NCBI GenBank assembly: GCA_021029095.1
Contig: JAJOHG010000387.1
Span: 1 to 23,841 of the forward strand
Length of the DNA: 23,841 bases
Direction of reading: 5' to 3'
Source: Phellopilus nigrolimitatus
Taxonomy: Eukaryota > Basidiomycota > Agaricomycetes > Hymenochaetales > Hymenochaetaceae
Part shown: positions 10,060-22,330 of the stretch, one piece after another
Layout: each line of letters starts with the position of its first letter
Numbering within the stretch: position 1 is the first letter of the stretch
Made by a program: the position numbers and the translations under genes
The notes under the pieces: generated by a model
Told to the model about the DNA's origin: nothing
The model's database searches: none
The model's input: the letters and a program-made list of their open reading frames with translations, nothing else

Positions 10060-11586
10060 TTATAGATTACCGTACCTGGTCACCACCTGTGCCTGGAAGG
10101 GTGTATCAATGGATCGAAGCTGACGCTCTGGCTGACTGAGACAACTCTTCTTCAAGTGTACGTATAGCATAGGAGCGACAAGACCCGATAGCGCCACGGA
10201 AGCCAAGAAATGCACATTAAGCACAGACCAGTAGTAATGCTTTCAGATTCACTTCAAATTAAAGGGTTATTTGGTGGAGCAGTATAAAGCTAACCTACCT
10301 GATTAGTAAAGACACGACTTGACACGGCAAACCCAATTCCGAGTGCATAACCTATCAATACGCTGAAGGACAGGTCGTGGTCGTCAAGTTGGAAGGGGAA
10401 AAGGAAGTATTTGTATTACTTACAGAGCAAAATATACGAGGTTGTCGTGCACAACAATCTTGAGGATCGGCGACCACTTGATTTGGGTTTTGTATGAACT
10501 CCTGTAGTTCTTCCAAGACTTGCACGAGCAAAGCACGAAGGATATAATCTCGAGAAGAATGAATGGGACCCATACATTCGCGGTGAATTCTGATTGCTGT
10601 GAGATCGTCGTACCTCTGCAAACAATTTGAAAAGATTCACCTTTTAAAAAGACGTCTAAAAATATGAAGAAGCCCAGAGCCAAAGTATCTATAACATAAA
10701 ATACTATCACTAGCGATTTTCTGTTGTTGTAGATTGCAGCAACACGAAGTTGCAGCAATACTGAAAATGGCTCAGAATAATTAGGGAATTCTACGAAGTC
10801 AAGATGTAACTTACACATCGAAGAGAAGAGCACAATGGTGCCAATGTAATAAGCAGGCGCCGGTATCAATATAGGCCTAAAATTATCTGCTAAATGCATT
10901 CCATGAGCAAATGAGATCCGGATCATATCGTAATGAAATCGTGAGGATAACTACGATAAAATGGTGTTGTGCCTGTAACGTCTGCACAGTAGAATGGGGT
11001 TAAAAGCCAAGATTTAGCGCCAAATGTAAATAAATACCTCGGGATAGACTATAGCTGTTATGTTTGACACAAGGATGAGACATCGTTTCTCATATACAAA
11101 ATGAACTTATACTCATACCTGAGGCAGAAAACTGGCAAGTATCTTGTCTTAAAAATAGTCTCGTACTTAAAAACGGATAGAGCACGATAGTAGATAGACA
11201 CGAAATACCAGGATATAGATGAGAGAACCTGCGTTCCATTTCTTCTTCTGTAACCAGGAGAACGTGTAAGGGATCTTCTACTTTTTGTTGTCGCATAGCT
11301 TACCCAAACAAATTCAACCTGTTGGAGCATGTATCCAAAACTCTATCCCGCTTATTAATGACCATTTATTACTAACCTCATCATCGAGAGTCAATACTGT
11401 ATATATGAACAACGTTATTGAAAGGAAAATTATCTCAGTGGAATACACGTACGGAGGTTGTAGGAAAATGCCGTAAGGAAAGCACCTGCCAGTGACGACA
11501 AGTTAGGCTTCACTGTTCCCGAGCGTCTATCGGAAATCGGTCTTACAGGGCAGCAGAGTGTCGTATCGCGGGATAGGAACAGTCAT
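10060..11586 (-). CDS. DUF6533-type multi-pass membrane protein, copy 2, 12 exons, one abnormal intron
   Basis: Exons 11586-11547, 11485-11453, 11396-11377, 11318-11304, 11247-11209, 11147-11119, 11054-11038, 10981-10929, 10866-10815, 10760-10424, 10362-10299 and 10239-10060 total 879 nt (292 aa plus stop) and stay in frame throughout. All introns are 54-64 nt. Exons 2-5 give the DUF6533 signature AFLTAFSYNLLLTLDDE, VEFVW and KKKWNAGSLIYIL, then TRYLP. Later hydrophobic segments are YYIGTIVLFSSM, LLQLRVAAIYNNRKSLVIVF, NVWVPFILLEIISFVL, LVYFALVLIGYALGIGFAV and FLASVALSGLVAPMLYV. Function unknown; the family is common in mushroom-forming fungi and sits in membranes. The proposed eighth intron (10928-10867) has AT...TG ends in place of GT...AG, so the gene may be dead or spliced differently there. 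Exon joints were chosen by frame, GT-AG and comparison with copies 1 and 3. Copies 2 and 3 face the same way; copy 1 is inverted. Confidence 0.6.
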
Positions 11587-12015
11587 ATGTTGGACGGCAG
11601 ATACAGTAAATCGGAGCTGATTGTGTAGTGAGTTTCCAAGGGCACATAGGACTGGGTCGATTGGAGACCTTTTCACAGCCTGGGACGCGGCGCAGATGCT
11701 GATTTAGTCCGTCTTATATATGTTGTAAGTCGCACTCGATTACGAACATTCCAAGGTCGAAGACGTTACATAAATGGCTAAAGAGTCTGCCAGGGAGTGG
11801 AGCGCTCAGGCTGTAAAAGACATAAAGCATCAAACCCTGAGACAGAGCGCTGTTATGAGTGTCTGTACGCAAAGGACTCGGCAATCGCATCTAACCGTAA
11901 TGCTGCGGAATTACTTTCGACACTGGAATGTGCTGTACATGTTTCGCCAATCGCTCGATATTACAGAGCACACGCTAGACCTGGATATCGAAGTAATAAA
12001 CAAAATGCCAACAGC
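11587..12015 (-). repeat. Duplicated upstream (promoter) region of DUF6533 copy 2
   Basis: Collinear with the region upstream of copy 3 (16091-16680): GCCAGGGAGTGGAGCGCTCAGGCTG (11788-11812) is nearly repeated at 16442-16466, and the AAAGCATCAAACC and GACTCGGCAA blocks follow in the same order. The block GAGCACACGCTAGACCTGGATATCGAA (about 11976-12002) also appears, diverged, upstream of copies 1 and 3. No gene is supported; the plus-strand frames are unrelated to any known domain. Confidence 0.65.
11713..11720 (-). promoter_or_regulatory. TATA box of DUF6533 copy 2
   Basis: TATATAAG on the minus strand, followed by ACGGACT as in copy 3, about 130 bases before the start codon. Confidence 0.6.
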
Positions 12016-12149
12016 AGTGCGAATCGTGATCATAAAACCCCTGATTCCTAGCTCATTTTTGAAAAACACTTTTTGGTGGTATGCGACTGATAAACACCAT
12101 AAAGCTTTCGATCAGACAAATCCCGACCAAACAAGATACTCACGACTCT
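12016..12149. other. Short spacer between DUF6533 copy 2 and the TenA-like gene
   Basis: This lies downstream of the TenA-like stop codon and beyond the recognisable duplicated region. It probably includes the 3' UTR of the TenA-like gene. Nothing else was seen. Confidence 0.4.
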
Positions 12150-12947
12150 TTACTTCCGGGAATTCTGCAAGAGCTCTTCTCCGATCTCAGGCCAAAAGTC
12201 GATCTCGAGCTCAACGACCCTATCCCAGATTACCTCTGCACGTGTCCACAATTCCGATCCACGTTCGATGCCGAGGCTGTCCACAACCACGCGACAATCG
12301 TCTACGAACTTGATGAACTCGTTATTCGTCCAATTTCCCACAAATTCGTTTATGGCGAGTTCCGCATTTCCGTCTTGTGATGATGATTTGTTATGAGGAC
12401 CAGAACCTACGAAAGTCCATGCATCGAGATAGACCTGCATTTAAATATCAGTACTAGGGGTAAGTGTCCATGAACATGTATACGCTGAGCTCGCCTTCTC
12501 CATTGCCCACAGAAAGATCAGTCCCTCTTCGAGAGAACCCCAATTCGCCACGCGCGCCAACTCCGCCGTGTACGCTCTTGTCGCTGATCGCTCTTTCCAG
12601 CTTTCCAAGTCAAGCCCAAATTTCTCTGCCGCATTCAAGAAGAAACCCGCCTCCCGCACGACATTCTGCAGGGAGAACGTAAGAAGAGCGAGGACGCGCT
12701 GATTCCTCGCCTCCTGCGTACTCCTTATGCCGTGATGAGCGGCGAAGGGGATCTTGGCGATGAGTCCGCCGATAAATCGTGGGTAAGCATGCGCAGCATA
12801 GATGCGGTCTTGAGAGAGCCAGAGAGCGAGTAAGCTGCTATCAAGCTTGCGGCTGCGTGCCGCCAGGAGGAAAGGATGTTGCACCGCGGCACTGTACGGC
12901 TTTGTAGTCTCTTTGGAGATCAGATGTTCCGTTAGAGATGTCGGCAT
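12150..12947 (-). CDS. TenA/THI-4 family (haem-oxygenase-like fold) protein, 245 aa, two exons, GC-AG intron
   Basis: Exon 1 is 12947-12495 and exon 2 is 12434-12150, totalling 246 codons. Residues 3-9 SLTEHLI, HPFLLAA, LWLSQDRIYA and AYPRFIGGLIAKIPF are the N-terminal helices of the TENA/THI-4 family. The helix ending FLWAMEK continues across the splice into VYLDAW, a junction typical of the family. Exon 2 continues with INEFVGNWTNNEFIKFVDD and ends FWPEIGEEL. Bacterial TenA is thiaminase II in thiamin salvage; many fungal members have other or unknown roles. I see no cysteine in the central helices where the TenA nucleophile would be expected (LTFSLQNVVREAGFF), so a thiaminase activity should not be assumed. 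The intron donor is GC (AAG|GCGAGC), the only one that keeps phase; the acceptor is AATGCAG. Translating past the donor gives a stop within about 20 codons. An in-frame ATG 14 codons upstream (12989) is less likely as the start. Confidence 0.8.
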
Positions 12948-13186
12948 AGTTGTCAAGCTGCGAAAGAAAAGGATTATAATGATCGCCAACGCTTTCGGAA
13001 GGGTATCGGTTAGGCCCGATTTAGAGTTTCGTCATGCCTTCGCGACGCACCTCAATTATCGACCACTGTGTTCAAATCGACGTTTCATCGCAACGACTCA
13101 ATTGCCCATATACATAGGCGATAAGCTCGATGAAAGCTCATATTTCTCTTATGAAAAGCCTTGTACGCTCAGGAATCAGGATTCGC
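12948..13186. other. Upstream region of the TenA-like gene
   Basis: Short divergent spacer between the TenA-like gene (-) and BTB relic C (+). No clear TATA box was seen. Probably the promoter and 5' UTR of the TenA-like gene. Confidence 0.4.
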
Positions 13187-14180
13187 ATGATGGCACATCC
13201 TGACCCAGATTACGACTTCGAAGGTGGCGACATCGCGCTCCGGGCTGGGGATCGAGATTGCAAGCTAAGTACACTCATCCTTGCTTAACCCACTCTCTGG
13301 GTTCCTCCAGCAGACGTTAGAAATACTGAGATACCCATCTTGATTACATAACGCGGAAATGTCTTCTCGATGCTCCTGGGATTAATCTATCTTTCTTAGT
13401 CTGTAAAGCAAGCCCCTCACAATCCTTATAAATCTGCCAACGGTAGCAGAAGATTATGATATACATAATGTGTTGGAGACTCTCGGAATGCTTGCTGCCA
13501 GCAGCGTACATCTAGGGCTCCGCACCGGGTTACGACCGTATAGGACAGTCCCGTTTACGGATACGATCCGTACGTACACGGCCCGTATGAAGGTGAACAG
13601 TGCCCACTTACGGTACGGATACGGTCCAAATACGGTACGGCCGTAATCCGTAATTTACGGTCTTGACATCCGTTTTCAAGCAGCTACGGACAATTCACAA
13701 TGCAGCAAGTTATTTATTTCAGCTATATTGGCACCTCATAATGTAAATTAACTCACTGCAAGCACCAGATACTCGAATCTCATGACATATAGCAGGGGCC
13801 GTATACGGCACTTGAAGTATCACATCATTACGGACACTGCCCGTAACTTACGATCCGTATTTTGAAAAATTTGAGGCGCTTACGATACGGTTACGGGACC
13901 GTATACGGTACGGCCGTAAACCGTAATTACGGTTACGGTGCGGAGCCCTATGTACATCAGGAAAGGCTCTTCTTCGAAAGTCTGAAATATTTGGAATGCC
14001 ATGAAATTACTCGGAACTACTTAGGACTGTCAGAATATATTGACAGAAGTCTGGAAACTTCAAATGATCGCTTAACGTATTTTCCAAATGGTATGCCCCT
14101 CGACCTAATTTCTATCCGTTGCGACGACATGCAGCCAGTTAGGAAAAGCCGCAATGTATTCGTGTTATGCCAACTCTAGA
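13187..14180 (+). pseudogene. BTB protein relic C, interrupted by a hAT MITE
   Basis: Starting at ATG 13187 the frame reads HPDPDYDFEGGDIALRAGD then RDCK, the first strands of the family's BTB box, before a TAA. VFSMLLGLIYLS (about 13362) and VAEDYDIHNVLETL (about 13444) match the later BTB helices (compare CLLDLVYP and ADKYDMPRAL of the intact protein) after frame changes. The element at 13513-13950 sits just beyond. If the element and one copy of its 8-bp duplication are ignored, a frame runs from the BTB helices into ERLFFESLKYLECHEI and on for about 50 codons. The C-terminal half is too diverged to align confidently. Confidence 0.65.
13513..13950. mobile_element. hAT-type MITE, 438 bp, with 8-bp target-site duplication
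   Basis: Terminal inverted repeats TAGGGCTCCGCACCG (13513-13527) and its complement (13936-13950). Flanks are CGTACATC (13505-13512) and TGTACATC (13951-13958), an 8-bp duplication with one C/T difference. An 8-bp duplication and a TAGGG end are hallmarks of hAT elements. Inside, about 28 CCGTA/TACGG pentamers crowd both ends in both orientations, like the subterminal transposase-binding arrays of hAT elements such as Ac. No transposase frame, so the element is non-autonomous. It is inserted in BTB relic C. A related, more decayed element lies at 439-788. Confidence 0.85.
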
Positions 14181-14550
14181 AGCTATCTAGCAGCGAAGAC
14201 AGATGATCGGAATATTCAGAACAGTGACGAGTCTAATGCTCCGAGCACTTCGAGATGGTCAATACAAGGGAATCCAATCGAGTATCCAGGTCCACAGCAT
14301 GAGGAGTTGGACGAATGACCAACAGTAGATAAAGAATGATGTCGGCAAGGAAGGGAACGAAAGAGTACTCCTGCAGGGGATCTAGGTGCAAATCAGCGAG
14401 AGGTGAGCGCATCAGTGGCATGCCGATGCCAAAATATACAAGACCGACGACGAACGTTGGCAACATCGTTACTATGACTCACAGAGACGACACATACGTG
14501 CTACAGAAAACGCCCAGTACAATTAGGTCCTTTTCCATTGTACAAGGAAA
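14181..14550. other. Flank downstream of DUF6533 copy 3
   Basis: The part next to copy 3 (about 14480-14535) matches the 3' flank of copy 1. On the minus strand ATG 14535 opens MEKDLIVLGVF, followed by a possible GTGAGT donor, and a 77-codon frame (14466-14233) contains hydrophobic stretches. These could be an additional exon of the DUF6533 gene or a decayed neighbour. I do not call a gene. Confidence 0.35.
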
Positions 14551-16090
14551 CTAGGGGGTGCTATACCTGGTTATCACCCGTGCCTGGAAGGGTGTATCAA
14601 ACGATCGAGGCTGATACTCTGGCTGACTGAGACAACTCTTCTTCAAGTGTACGTATAGCATAGGAGCGACAAGACCCGATAGCGCCACGGAAGCCACGAA
14701 ATGCACGTTAAGCACAGACCAGTAGTCATGCTTTCGGATCCATTTCAATCTGAGAGGCACGTCGGCGGATAAATAATGGCTAACCCACCGATGATGTAAA
14801 GATAGCACTTGACTCGGCAAGTCCAATTCCGACGGCATACACTATCAACACGCTGAAGAGCAGGCCATGGTCGTCCAGTTGAAGAGGAAAGCAAAAATGA
14901 TCAAACTACTCACAGAGCAAAGTACATGAGGTTGTCGCGCACAATAATTTTCAAGATCGGCGACCATTTTATTTGAGTTTTGTAGGTCCTTCTGTAGGCT
15001 TTCCAAGATTTGTACGAGCAAAGCACGAAGGATATAGTCTCAAGAAGAATGAATGGGATCCAAATGGTCGTGGTAAATTCTGGTCGCTATGAGATTGCGT
15101 TACCCTTGTATACAATTTGAAAATATTCACCTTCCACCTGGACATCTAAAAATATAAAACCACCGAGAGCCAATACATCTAAAACACAGAGTACTACCAC
15201 AAACACTTTCCTGTTATCATAGATCGCAGTGATACGAAGCTGTAGCAGGACTTGAAATTCCTCACAGTTTCAGTTGCCGCCTCCACAAAGTCAGGACTTA
15301 GCTTACCCATCGAGGAAAACAGCACAATGGTGCCAATGTAATAAACGGGCTCTGGAGTCACTGGTACGGTATTCCAATCGTTTGCTAGATGTATTTCATG
15401 AGCTCAACTAGTTCGAATCATACCGTGGTTAAGTCATGAAGATAGCTACAATGAAATAATGCCGCGCCCGCAATATCTGTATAGTAGAAAGAGCTTAAAA
15501 GTCAGATTCATAGTCAAACGTGAATAAGTACCTTGGGATAGACCATAGCTATGTTGTCATGTTTGAGGATGAGAATGAGACATCGTTTTTCATGTACAAG
15601 ATAAACTTATCCTCGTACCCAAGGCAAAAAACTGACAAGTATCTCGTCTAGAAGAAGCGATGTGGTCAGGGATGCATAAAGCACGGTGGTAAAGAAATAT
15701 AAAATACCAAAATGTAGATGAGAGAACCTGCGTTCAATTTCTTCTTCTGCAGTCACGAGAACGTGTAAGAGATCTTCAATGCCACGTGTGGTCATATAGC
15801 TTACCCAGACAAATTCAACCTATTGATGGATGCATTTAGAACGTTACAAACGCGTATGATGTGGTCAAGACCGATTTTTGCATACCTCGTCGTCGAGCGT
15901 TAGCACTGCGTGTATGAATAATGTTATTAGAATGGACGTTGCCTCAGTGGAATGATCGTACGGAGGTTGTAGGAAAATGCCGTAAAGAAAGCACCTTCCA
16001 ACGAAGGCTGGTTAGTCTTCGAGCATGCATTCATCGAAAGACAATCTTACAGGGTAGGAAAGTGTCATATCGAGGGGTAGGAGTGGTCAT
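14551..16090 (-). pseudogene. DUF6533-type membrane protein gene, copy 3, one nonsense codon and one shifted acceptor
   Basis: Same exon plan as copy 2, starting at ATG 16090 with MTTPTPRYDTFLP and a GTAAGA donor after 16051. The signature reads LLTLDDE, VEFVW, KKKLNAGSLIYIL and TRYLSVFC; in this copy the intron before TRYL ends in a good TTCTAG. The eighth intron keeps its GT donor, but the acceptor CCAG is followed by two extra bases relative to copy 1, shifting the frame. In the exon with LLQLRITAIYDNRK, codon CAG (copy 2: ISQQ) has become TAG near 15090. The last exon (about 14729-14551) is very similar to copy 2, including a stretch of more than 60 identical bases, although the middle of the gene is clearly diverged. 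Multi-pass membrane protein family of unknown function. Confidence 0.72.
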
Positions 16091-16680
16091 GGATGGGATG
16101 GTCGATACAGTAAAATGGGCGAGATGCCGTAGAACGAGCTTCCAAGCGCACAGGAGACTGAGTTGGACGAAGACCAACCTGGGTTGCTGTTCCAGTCCGT
16201 TTTATATACTGTACGTGAGAAGATGATCAAGAAAAGGGAATTAGGCAGTGCTTTTCGTCATGACCCCCACATTGACATAAAACGGACAACTGCGCACCTC
16301 ATATTGCTTGCTCCGGACATGCGTCTGGATTTTCGGGGGAAAGGATTGTGATACAACTGGCACTCGGGTACAAATAATTTATGTAACGTCAAGGTCGAAG
16401 ACATTACTGGAGCGATTAAAAACCCGTGTGTATGGGCATCCTGCCAGGGACTGGAGCGCTCAGGCTGATAAGCCTGCAGAAGAAATAAAGCATCAAACCA
16501 AAATAGATGATCTCGGGTAAAGTGGTTTTTATGAATGTACGTACATGTACTAGGACTCGGCAAACTGCATCTGATCGTCGTGTTGCGAAATCAGTTCCGA
16601 CACCCGATTGTGCTGTACCATCAGCTAAGCGGTCGAACTTCACAAAGCACACTCTAAACTTGAATATCGAAACATAATGA
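16091..16680 (-). repeat. Duplicated upstream (promoter) region of DUF6533 copy 3
   Basis: Collinear with 11587-12015 upstream of copy 2; shared blocks include CTGGAGCGCTCAGGCTG near 16450 and TTGAATATCGAA near 16660. The plus-strand frames of 60-100 codons here have no domain similarity and are not called as genes. Confidence 0.65.
16200..16208 (-). promoter_or_regulatory. TATA box of DUF6533 copy 3
   Basis: TATATAAAA on the minus strand followed by CGGACT, about 115 bases before the start codon. Same position and 3' neighbour sequence as in copy 2. Confidence 0.6.
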
Positions 16681-16805
16681 AGTACGAAAAATGCAAAATG
16701 AAAATGGCTATGCGATCCATGACGTATATAAGATTTGATTGCCCTCGCCTTGTACGGTATATCGCTGACCGGCCAAAGTATGTACACCGAGTATCAAGTA
16801 ACTTA

Positions 16806-18154
16806 TTACTGTTTTACTTCTTTCTTCAGCAACTTTATATGATCAGGACCGGACCTACAACATCCGCCGCTTACCACGCCTCCCCAAGCTCCAGATGCCT
16901 TTTCCCTCTCCACAACCGCAGCAAGATTCTCTGCCCATGCACCTGCAGCTGGAGATTTGGTCTCGCCTTCCTCGAGGCCTGCGCTTATCCAGTTGTGGCT
17001 AGCGGCGTCGTACGTGGCCCCTCCGTTTGGGTAAAGCACGACGAACGGTTTCTTGCCAATGCGAGGACGAGAGTCTTCGACAGCCACGCGTAGCCCGCTT
17101 ACTATCGTGTCGAGGTCTGTGACATCCGTGCAGTTTATACCGATACCGTCCGGCGATGGAAATTCGACCGATATACGCTCAGACTCTCCACCGTCCGTAT
17201 CGTTCTCTGCTAGCAGAGCGAGTACGACGTCTTCGGCGCTCAGCCGCTTGCCTCCTGGCGAGGCCTCCTGCGGGAAGAAACCATTCGGCCACACGGTGCT
17301 AATCCACCACGGCTTCGCCGCGAGCCCTCGTGCTCCAAGATACGAGGACAAGCGGCCCATCGCGCGCCTGATCGCGCTGATCTCGTGTGCAAGTGGGACA
17401 GTCTCGAAAGCGACGGCGTCGATGAGCGGCCATACGCCGCCCTCGTCGTCCGCAGCATCGTCAACGAAGACCTTGAGCCGATCAAAGTGGAACTCCTCCA
17501 GTGCCTTCTCAGCGGCACGCTCGAGAGCACGGCGATCCTCGTCAGATTCGGCCCGGAAGGCGTTTGTGTTCTTTCCATCATGGAAATACTTTTGAGGTCC
17601 GTACGGCGGGGGGTAAAATCCCTCAAACTCCTGCATAGGCATCGGAGGTAGCGTCGCGCCGTATGGTCCAAGCCCCAGAACCACGCTGATTTTTCTCTGC
17701 CCATTTTTGTTCTTAACATCTGTCAGGAACTGCTCTTTTGCTTGGAATGCGAGGCGCACGGACTTGCGCATGAGTCGCGTCGCATCGGCGTCGGTATATC
17801 CGGCGCGACGAAATGTCTCGAATGCACATTGGTAGCTAGGCAGACAGGGAATGACTAACTCGGATTACATCTTCTGAAGGTAATTGCTTACGTAGATGTC
17901 ATGATAAGATCTGCTCCGGCATCTAAGAATGCCAAATGCACCTTAACTGCGGCCTCAGGCTCGGTGTTTACGAGCGATGCAGACCATAAAGGCGTAGAGA
18001 GGTCTTTTCCGAAGTCATTTTCGAGGGTTGTTCCCTGCAACCAAAGAAAGCAAAATATCAATTTTCATCTTCGAAGATGGATTATGTATTCATGTCGACG
18101 CACGAAACCCCCGTCAAGGAGCAAGATTCCGTCTTCCGGGAAAACGAACGTCAT
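16806..18154 (-). CDS. Homocysteine S-methyltransferase, 407 aa, three exons
   Basis: Exons 18154-18104, 18034-17892 and 17835-16806 give 408 codons including the stop. The enzyme transfers a methyl group from S-methylmethionine or S-adenosylmethionine to homocysteine to make methionine (Mht1/Sam4/MmuM family), in the cytosol. The N-terminus reads LLLDGGF, spliced to GTTLE, the family's DGGxGT-LE motif, formed exactly by the first splice. AFLDAGADLIMTSTYQ follows across the second splice. FETVP is at 208-212. The zinc ligands are visible: C300 in GINCT, and C390 and C391 in GGCC near the end. Introns are 69 and 56 nt. The first donor is the rare GTGCGT; the second is GTAAGC. Residues 110-200 contain a family-unusual acidic insert (DDAADDEGG), and the protein is longer than bacterial homologues (about 310 aa). 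Transcribed divergently from the checkpoint kinase gene. Confidence 0.92.
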
Positions 18155-18887
18155 GATTAACAATCAAGCTAAACTGATAGACTTTGCAAGCCACTAGATG
18201 TCGATCAATGTGTGGTCGATGTGCGCTCCCTGGCCTCGCACGAAGTAGAGCACCGCGATGCTCTAAATACTACCTCGACAGAGTGAGGATGTAACCTGAT
18301 AGATATACAAGACTGAAGTACACCTGAAGACGCGAATAGTGCGTGAGTCGAAAACGAGCTCGGAAGAACTCGGGTAAATCAAGCTTCTTCAGCCACATTT
18401 CCTCTTTAGGGATGTAACTACTTTTGTCTAATTTTACGCGACCACAGTCCTCTTCCTCAACACCTACCATCGTGCCCCTCTATACTCAGCTTGGAGAACA
18501 TTCACCTACTTGGAGACATTGTATTCCACACTATCGTGATCTGGTGCTTTTCATTTGCAAAGATTGCTCAAAGCGGTGCGTCTATTGTTGTGATTACGCG
18601 ATAATAGGGCACGGGTCTACATTTCCTGGACACGAACGCGAACACACGTTCCCGACCATTCTGCTTTGTTTTCTTTCTTGGTTATATTTCTTTGCCGTGA
18701 CAAGAGCGGCATTGCAACAGTTTCACACGCCGAGACGCGTTACGACGCGTCAACCATCGTCTAAAAGCGGGACGTAGGCCACGACGCCCTTGTCTTCCAC
18801 CCACACTATCGAACGAAAGAACAGGTGTGTCGTCGTTTCTCCAGTTTGGACTTGCCTTTGGCTGAATGCTCAATAGTCTGTATCACA
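18155..18887. promoter_or_regulatory. Shared divergent promoter region of the methyltransferase and kinase genes
   Basis: This 733-base region separates the two start codons. It contains the paired ACGCGT boxes at 18735-18750. Open frames in it (minus 18470-18270, plus 18424-18777) have no domain similarity or splice signals and are treated as chance. TTATATTT near 18684 could be a weak TATA element for the kinase gene. Confidence 0.5.
18735..18750. promoter_or_regulatory. Two MluI cell-cycle boxes (ACGCGT) upstream of the checkpoint kinase
   Basis: ACGCGT occurs at 18735-18740 and 18745-18750, one helical turn apart and about 140 bases before the kinase start. ACGCGT is the binding site of the MBF (Mbp1/Cdc10) G1/S factor in ascomycetes. 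Palindromic, so strand is not defined. A role in this organism is inferred. Confidence 0.6.
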
Positions 18888-21021
<2,134 letters not shown>

Positions 21022-21889
21022 ATGAAACTTACGAGCACGAAGATCTTTACCGATGACAAAATGTACAACCACACATGCTAAGTTTTCCTTTCTCTGTGTT
21101 CATCGTATACTATCCCTGGCCCGTCTTATCTTCCTTATCATAGCTCTCGTTGCGCATACTCTAGACTCACAAATCACAGATCAAAATACTCTACTTTCTT
21201 CATCCGCTGCTTTCAACCGTCGTTCATCATTATGGGCTTTCCATCACTTCATGCAAATACTCCTTCTCCACTTTTCTGTGCTCTGTGTTTCTTCTTATAA
21301 ACCTTCCTTCTATACTTCCCATCGTTTTCTGTACTAGGTTCTGCTTTCTGTTGATGCTGTGTACAAATGGAAAAATTAAATGTGAAATGTGGGCGAGTGA
21401 AATGTGGGCAAGCGTCCGATTATCCAACTCGAATCAATGGCAAGGTACGATCCCCTCAACGGGTATGATTCACCGGCGTCGTCATCGAGCTAGTATATGT
21501 ACTAAAACTTGCATCTTGATACGACAATACACGCTCCTTCATGTTGGAAATCCCATCTCGGTGATTTTCTTTTCTAGTCACCAGGCGGAATCTCTTTTAG
21601 AGGGCGTGACCGTCGGAACGCGTCGCGCGTCGTGCAAATCAAGATATTTAAACTCAGCCACAAATCGGCCGAGGGCTCTGCAAGGCTGATACGAAACCAA
21701 GAAATGTTCAGTGCACACATTCCCTGAAGGTTAGTTCGTAAAACGCAATATCATATAGTTTGAAAAACTCCGAAATAGTAAAGAAACATGGATAGTTATA
21801 ACTGTAACGAAAAGAAGAAGACAAAAGTGTTCGGGCTGTAGAGCGGCTTCATAAAAACTAAACTGTAACACGAGCTGGGAGAGAATATG
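21022..21889. other. Region downstream of the kinase gene, no supported gene
   Basis: Pyrimidine-rich DNA with short open frames lacking domains. It holds the kinase 3' UTR. A small direct repeat, GAAATGTGGGC followed by AG, occurs twice at about 21383 and 21400. Confidence 0.45.
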
Positions 21890-22330
21890 GCTGTATGAGC
21901 CTTAATACTGAGATCTTCCACCTCATACATAACCGTATAAGCGAAAGGGAAGTTGATTTTCCTGGTCGCGTGCATCTTGCGGAGCGCCCCCCGGAGCCAA
22001 ACTTTACAACCATACTCCTGTTCGATCCCAATTTCGATAGCGTGGATCATGTTGCGTGGTATTTGCTCGAGCAGCATACTCAGCTGCTCCGGCGTGCAGT
22101 GGCGAAGTTGTCCAATGACTACCGCGGGAGTGATTCTCGCGGGACTCGAGGACAAAGTTGTCCGCGGAGAACTTGTGTCTCCCACAAACGTGGATGGCGT
22201 GCAACTTCGTACCCCCAGCGCCAGTCTGGCTGGTCATGTAGAACACCTGGTTGTAGCGTGGGGGGACGCTCCACTTGAGAAGGAAAAAGCGTTGACAGAA
22301 TTACATGGGGAAGCTGGGTGCAAGAGTCTG
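21890..22330 (-). pseudogene. Decayed paralogue of the right-edge C-x-W family gene
   Basis: On the minus strand, a frame reads LLKWSVPPRYNQVFYMTSQTG, then GTKLHAIHVCGRHKFSADNF and VLESRE (about 22290-22140). The similarity continues in another frame with AVVIGQLRHCTPEQLSMLLEQIPRNM and then GIEQEYGCKVWLRGALRKMHA (about 22120-21970). The last segment aligns with GIEPRFGCRVWIREALRRMHA of the gene at the right edge. The frame change near 22125-22140 has no GT-AG intron to explain it, so it looks like a frameshift. The 5' end is unclear. Function unknown for both. A 129-codon frame (22185-21796) could be read as a shorter gene, but its start lies inside the conserved region. Confidence 0.55.

Noticed and set aside
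14233..14466. 77-codon hydrophobic minus-strand frame downstream of DUF6533 copy 3
   Set aside because: No matching frame exists after copy 1, which shares the flank, and no splice link to copy 3 could be shown; kept only as a note in that region.
17053..17595. 180-codon plus-strand frame opposite the methyltransferase
   Set aside because: Antisense shadow; the minus strand carries the full homocysteine S-methyltransferase with its zinc ligands.
18424..18777. 117-codon plus-strand frame with several cysteines between the methyltransferase and kinase genes
   Set aside because: It lies in the shared promoter, has no domain or splice signals, contains the ACGCGT boxes, and its cysteines do not form a known motif.
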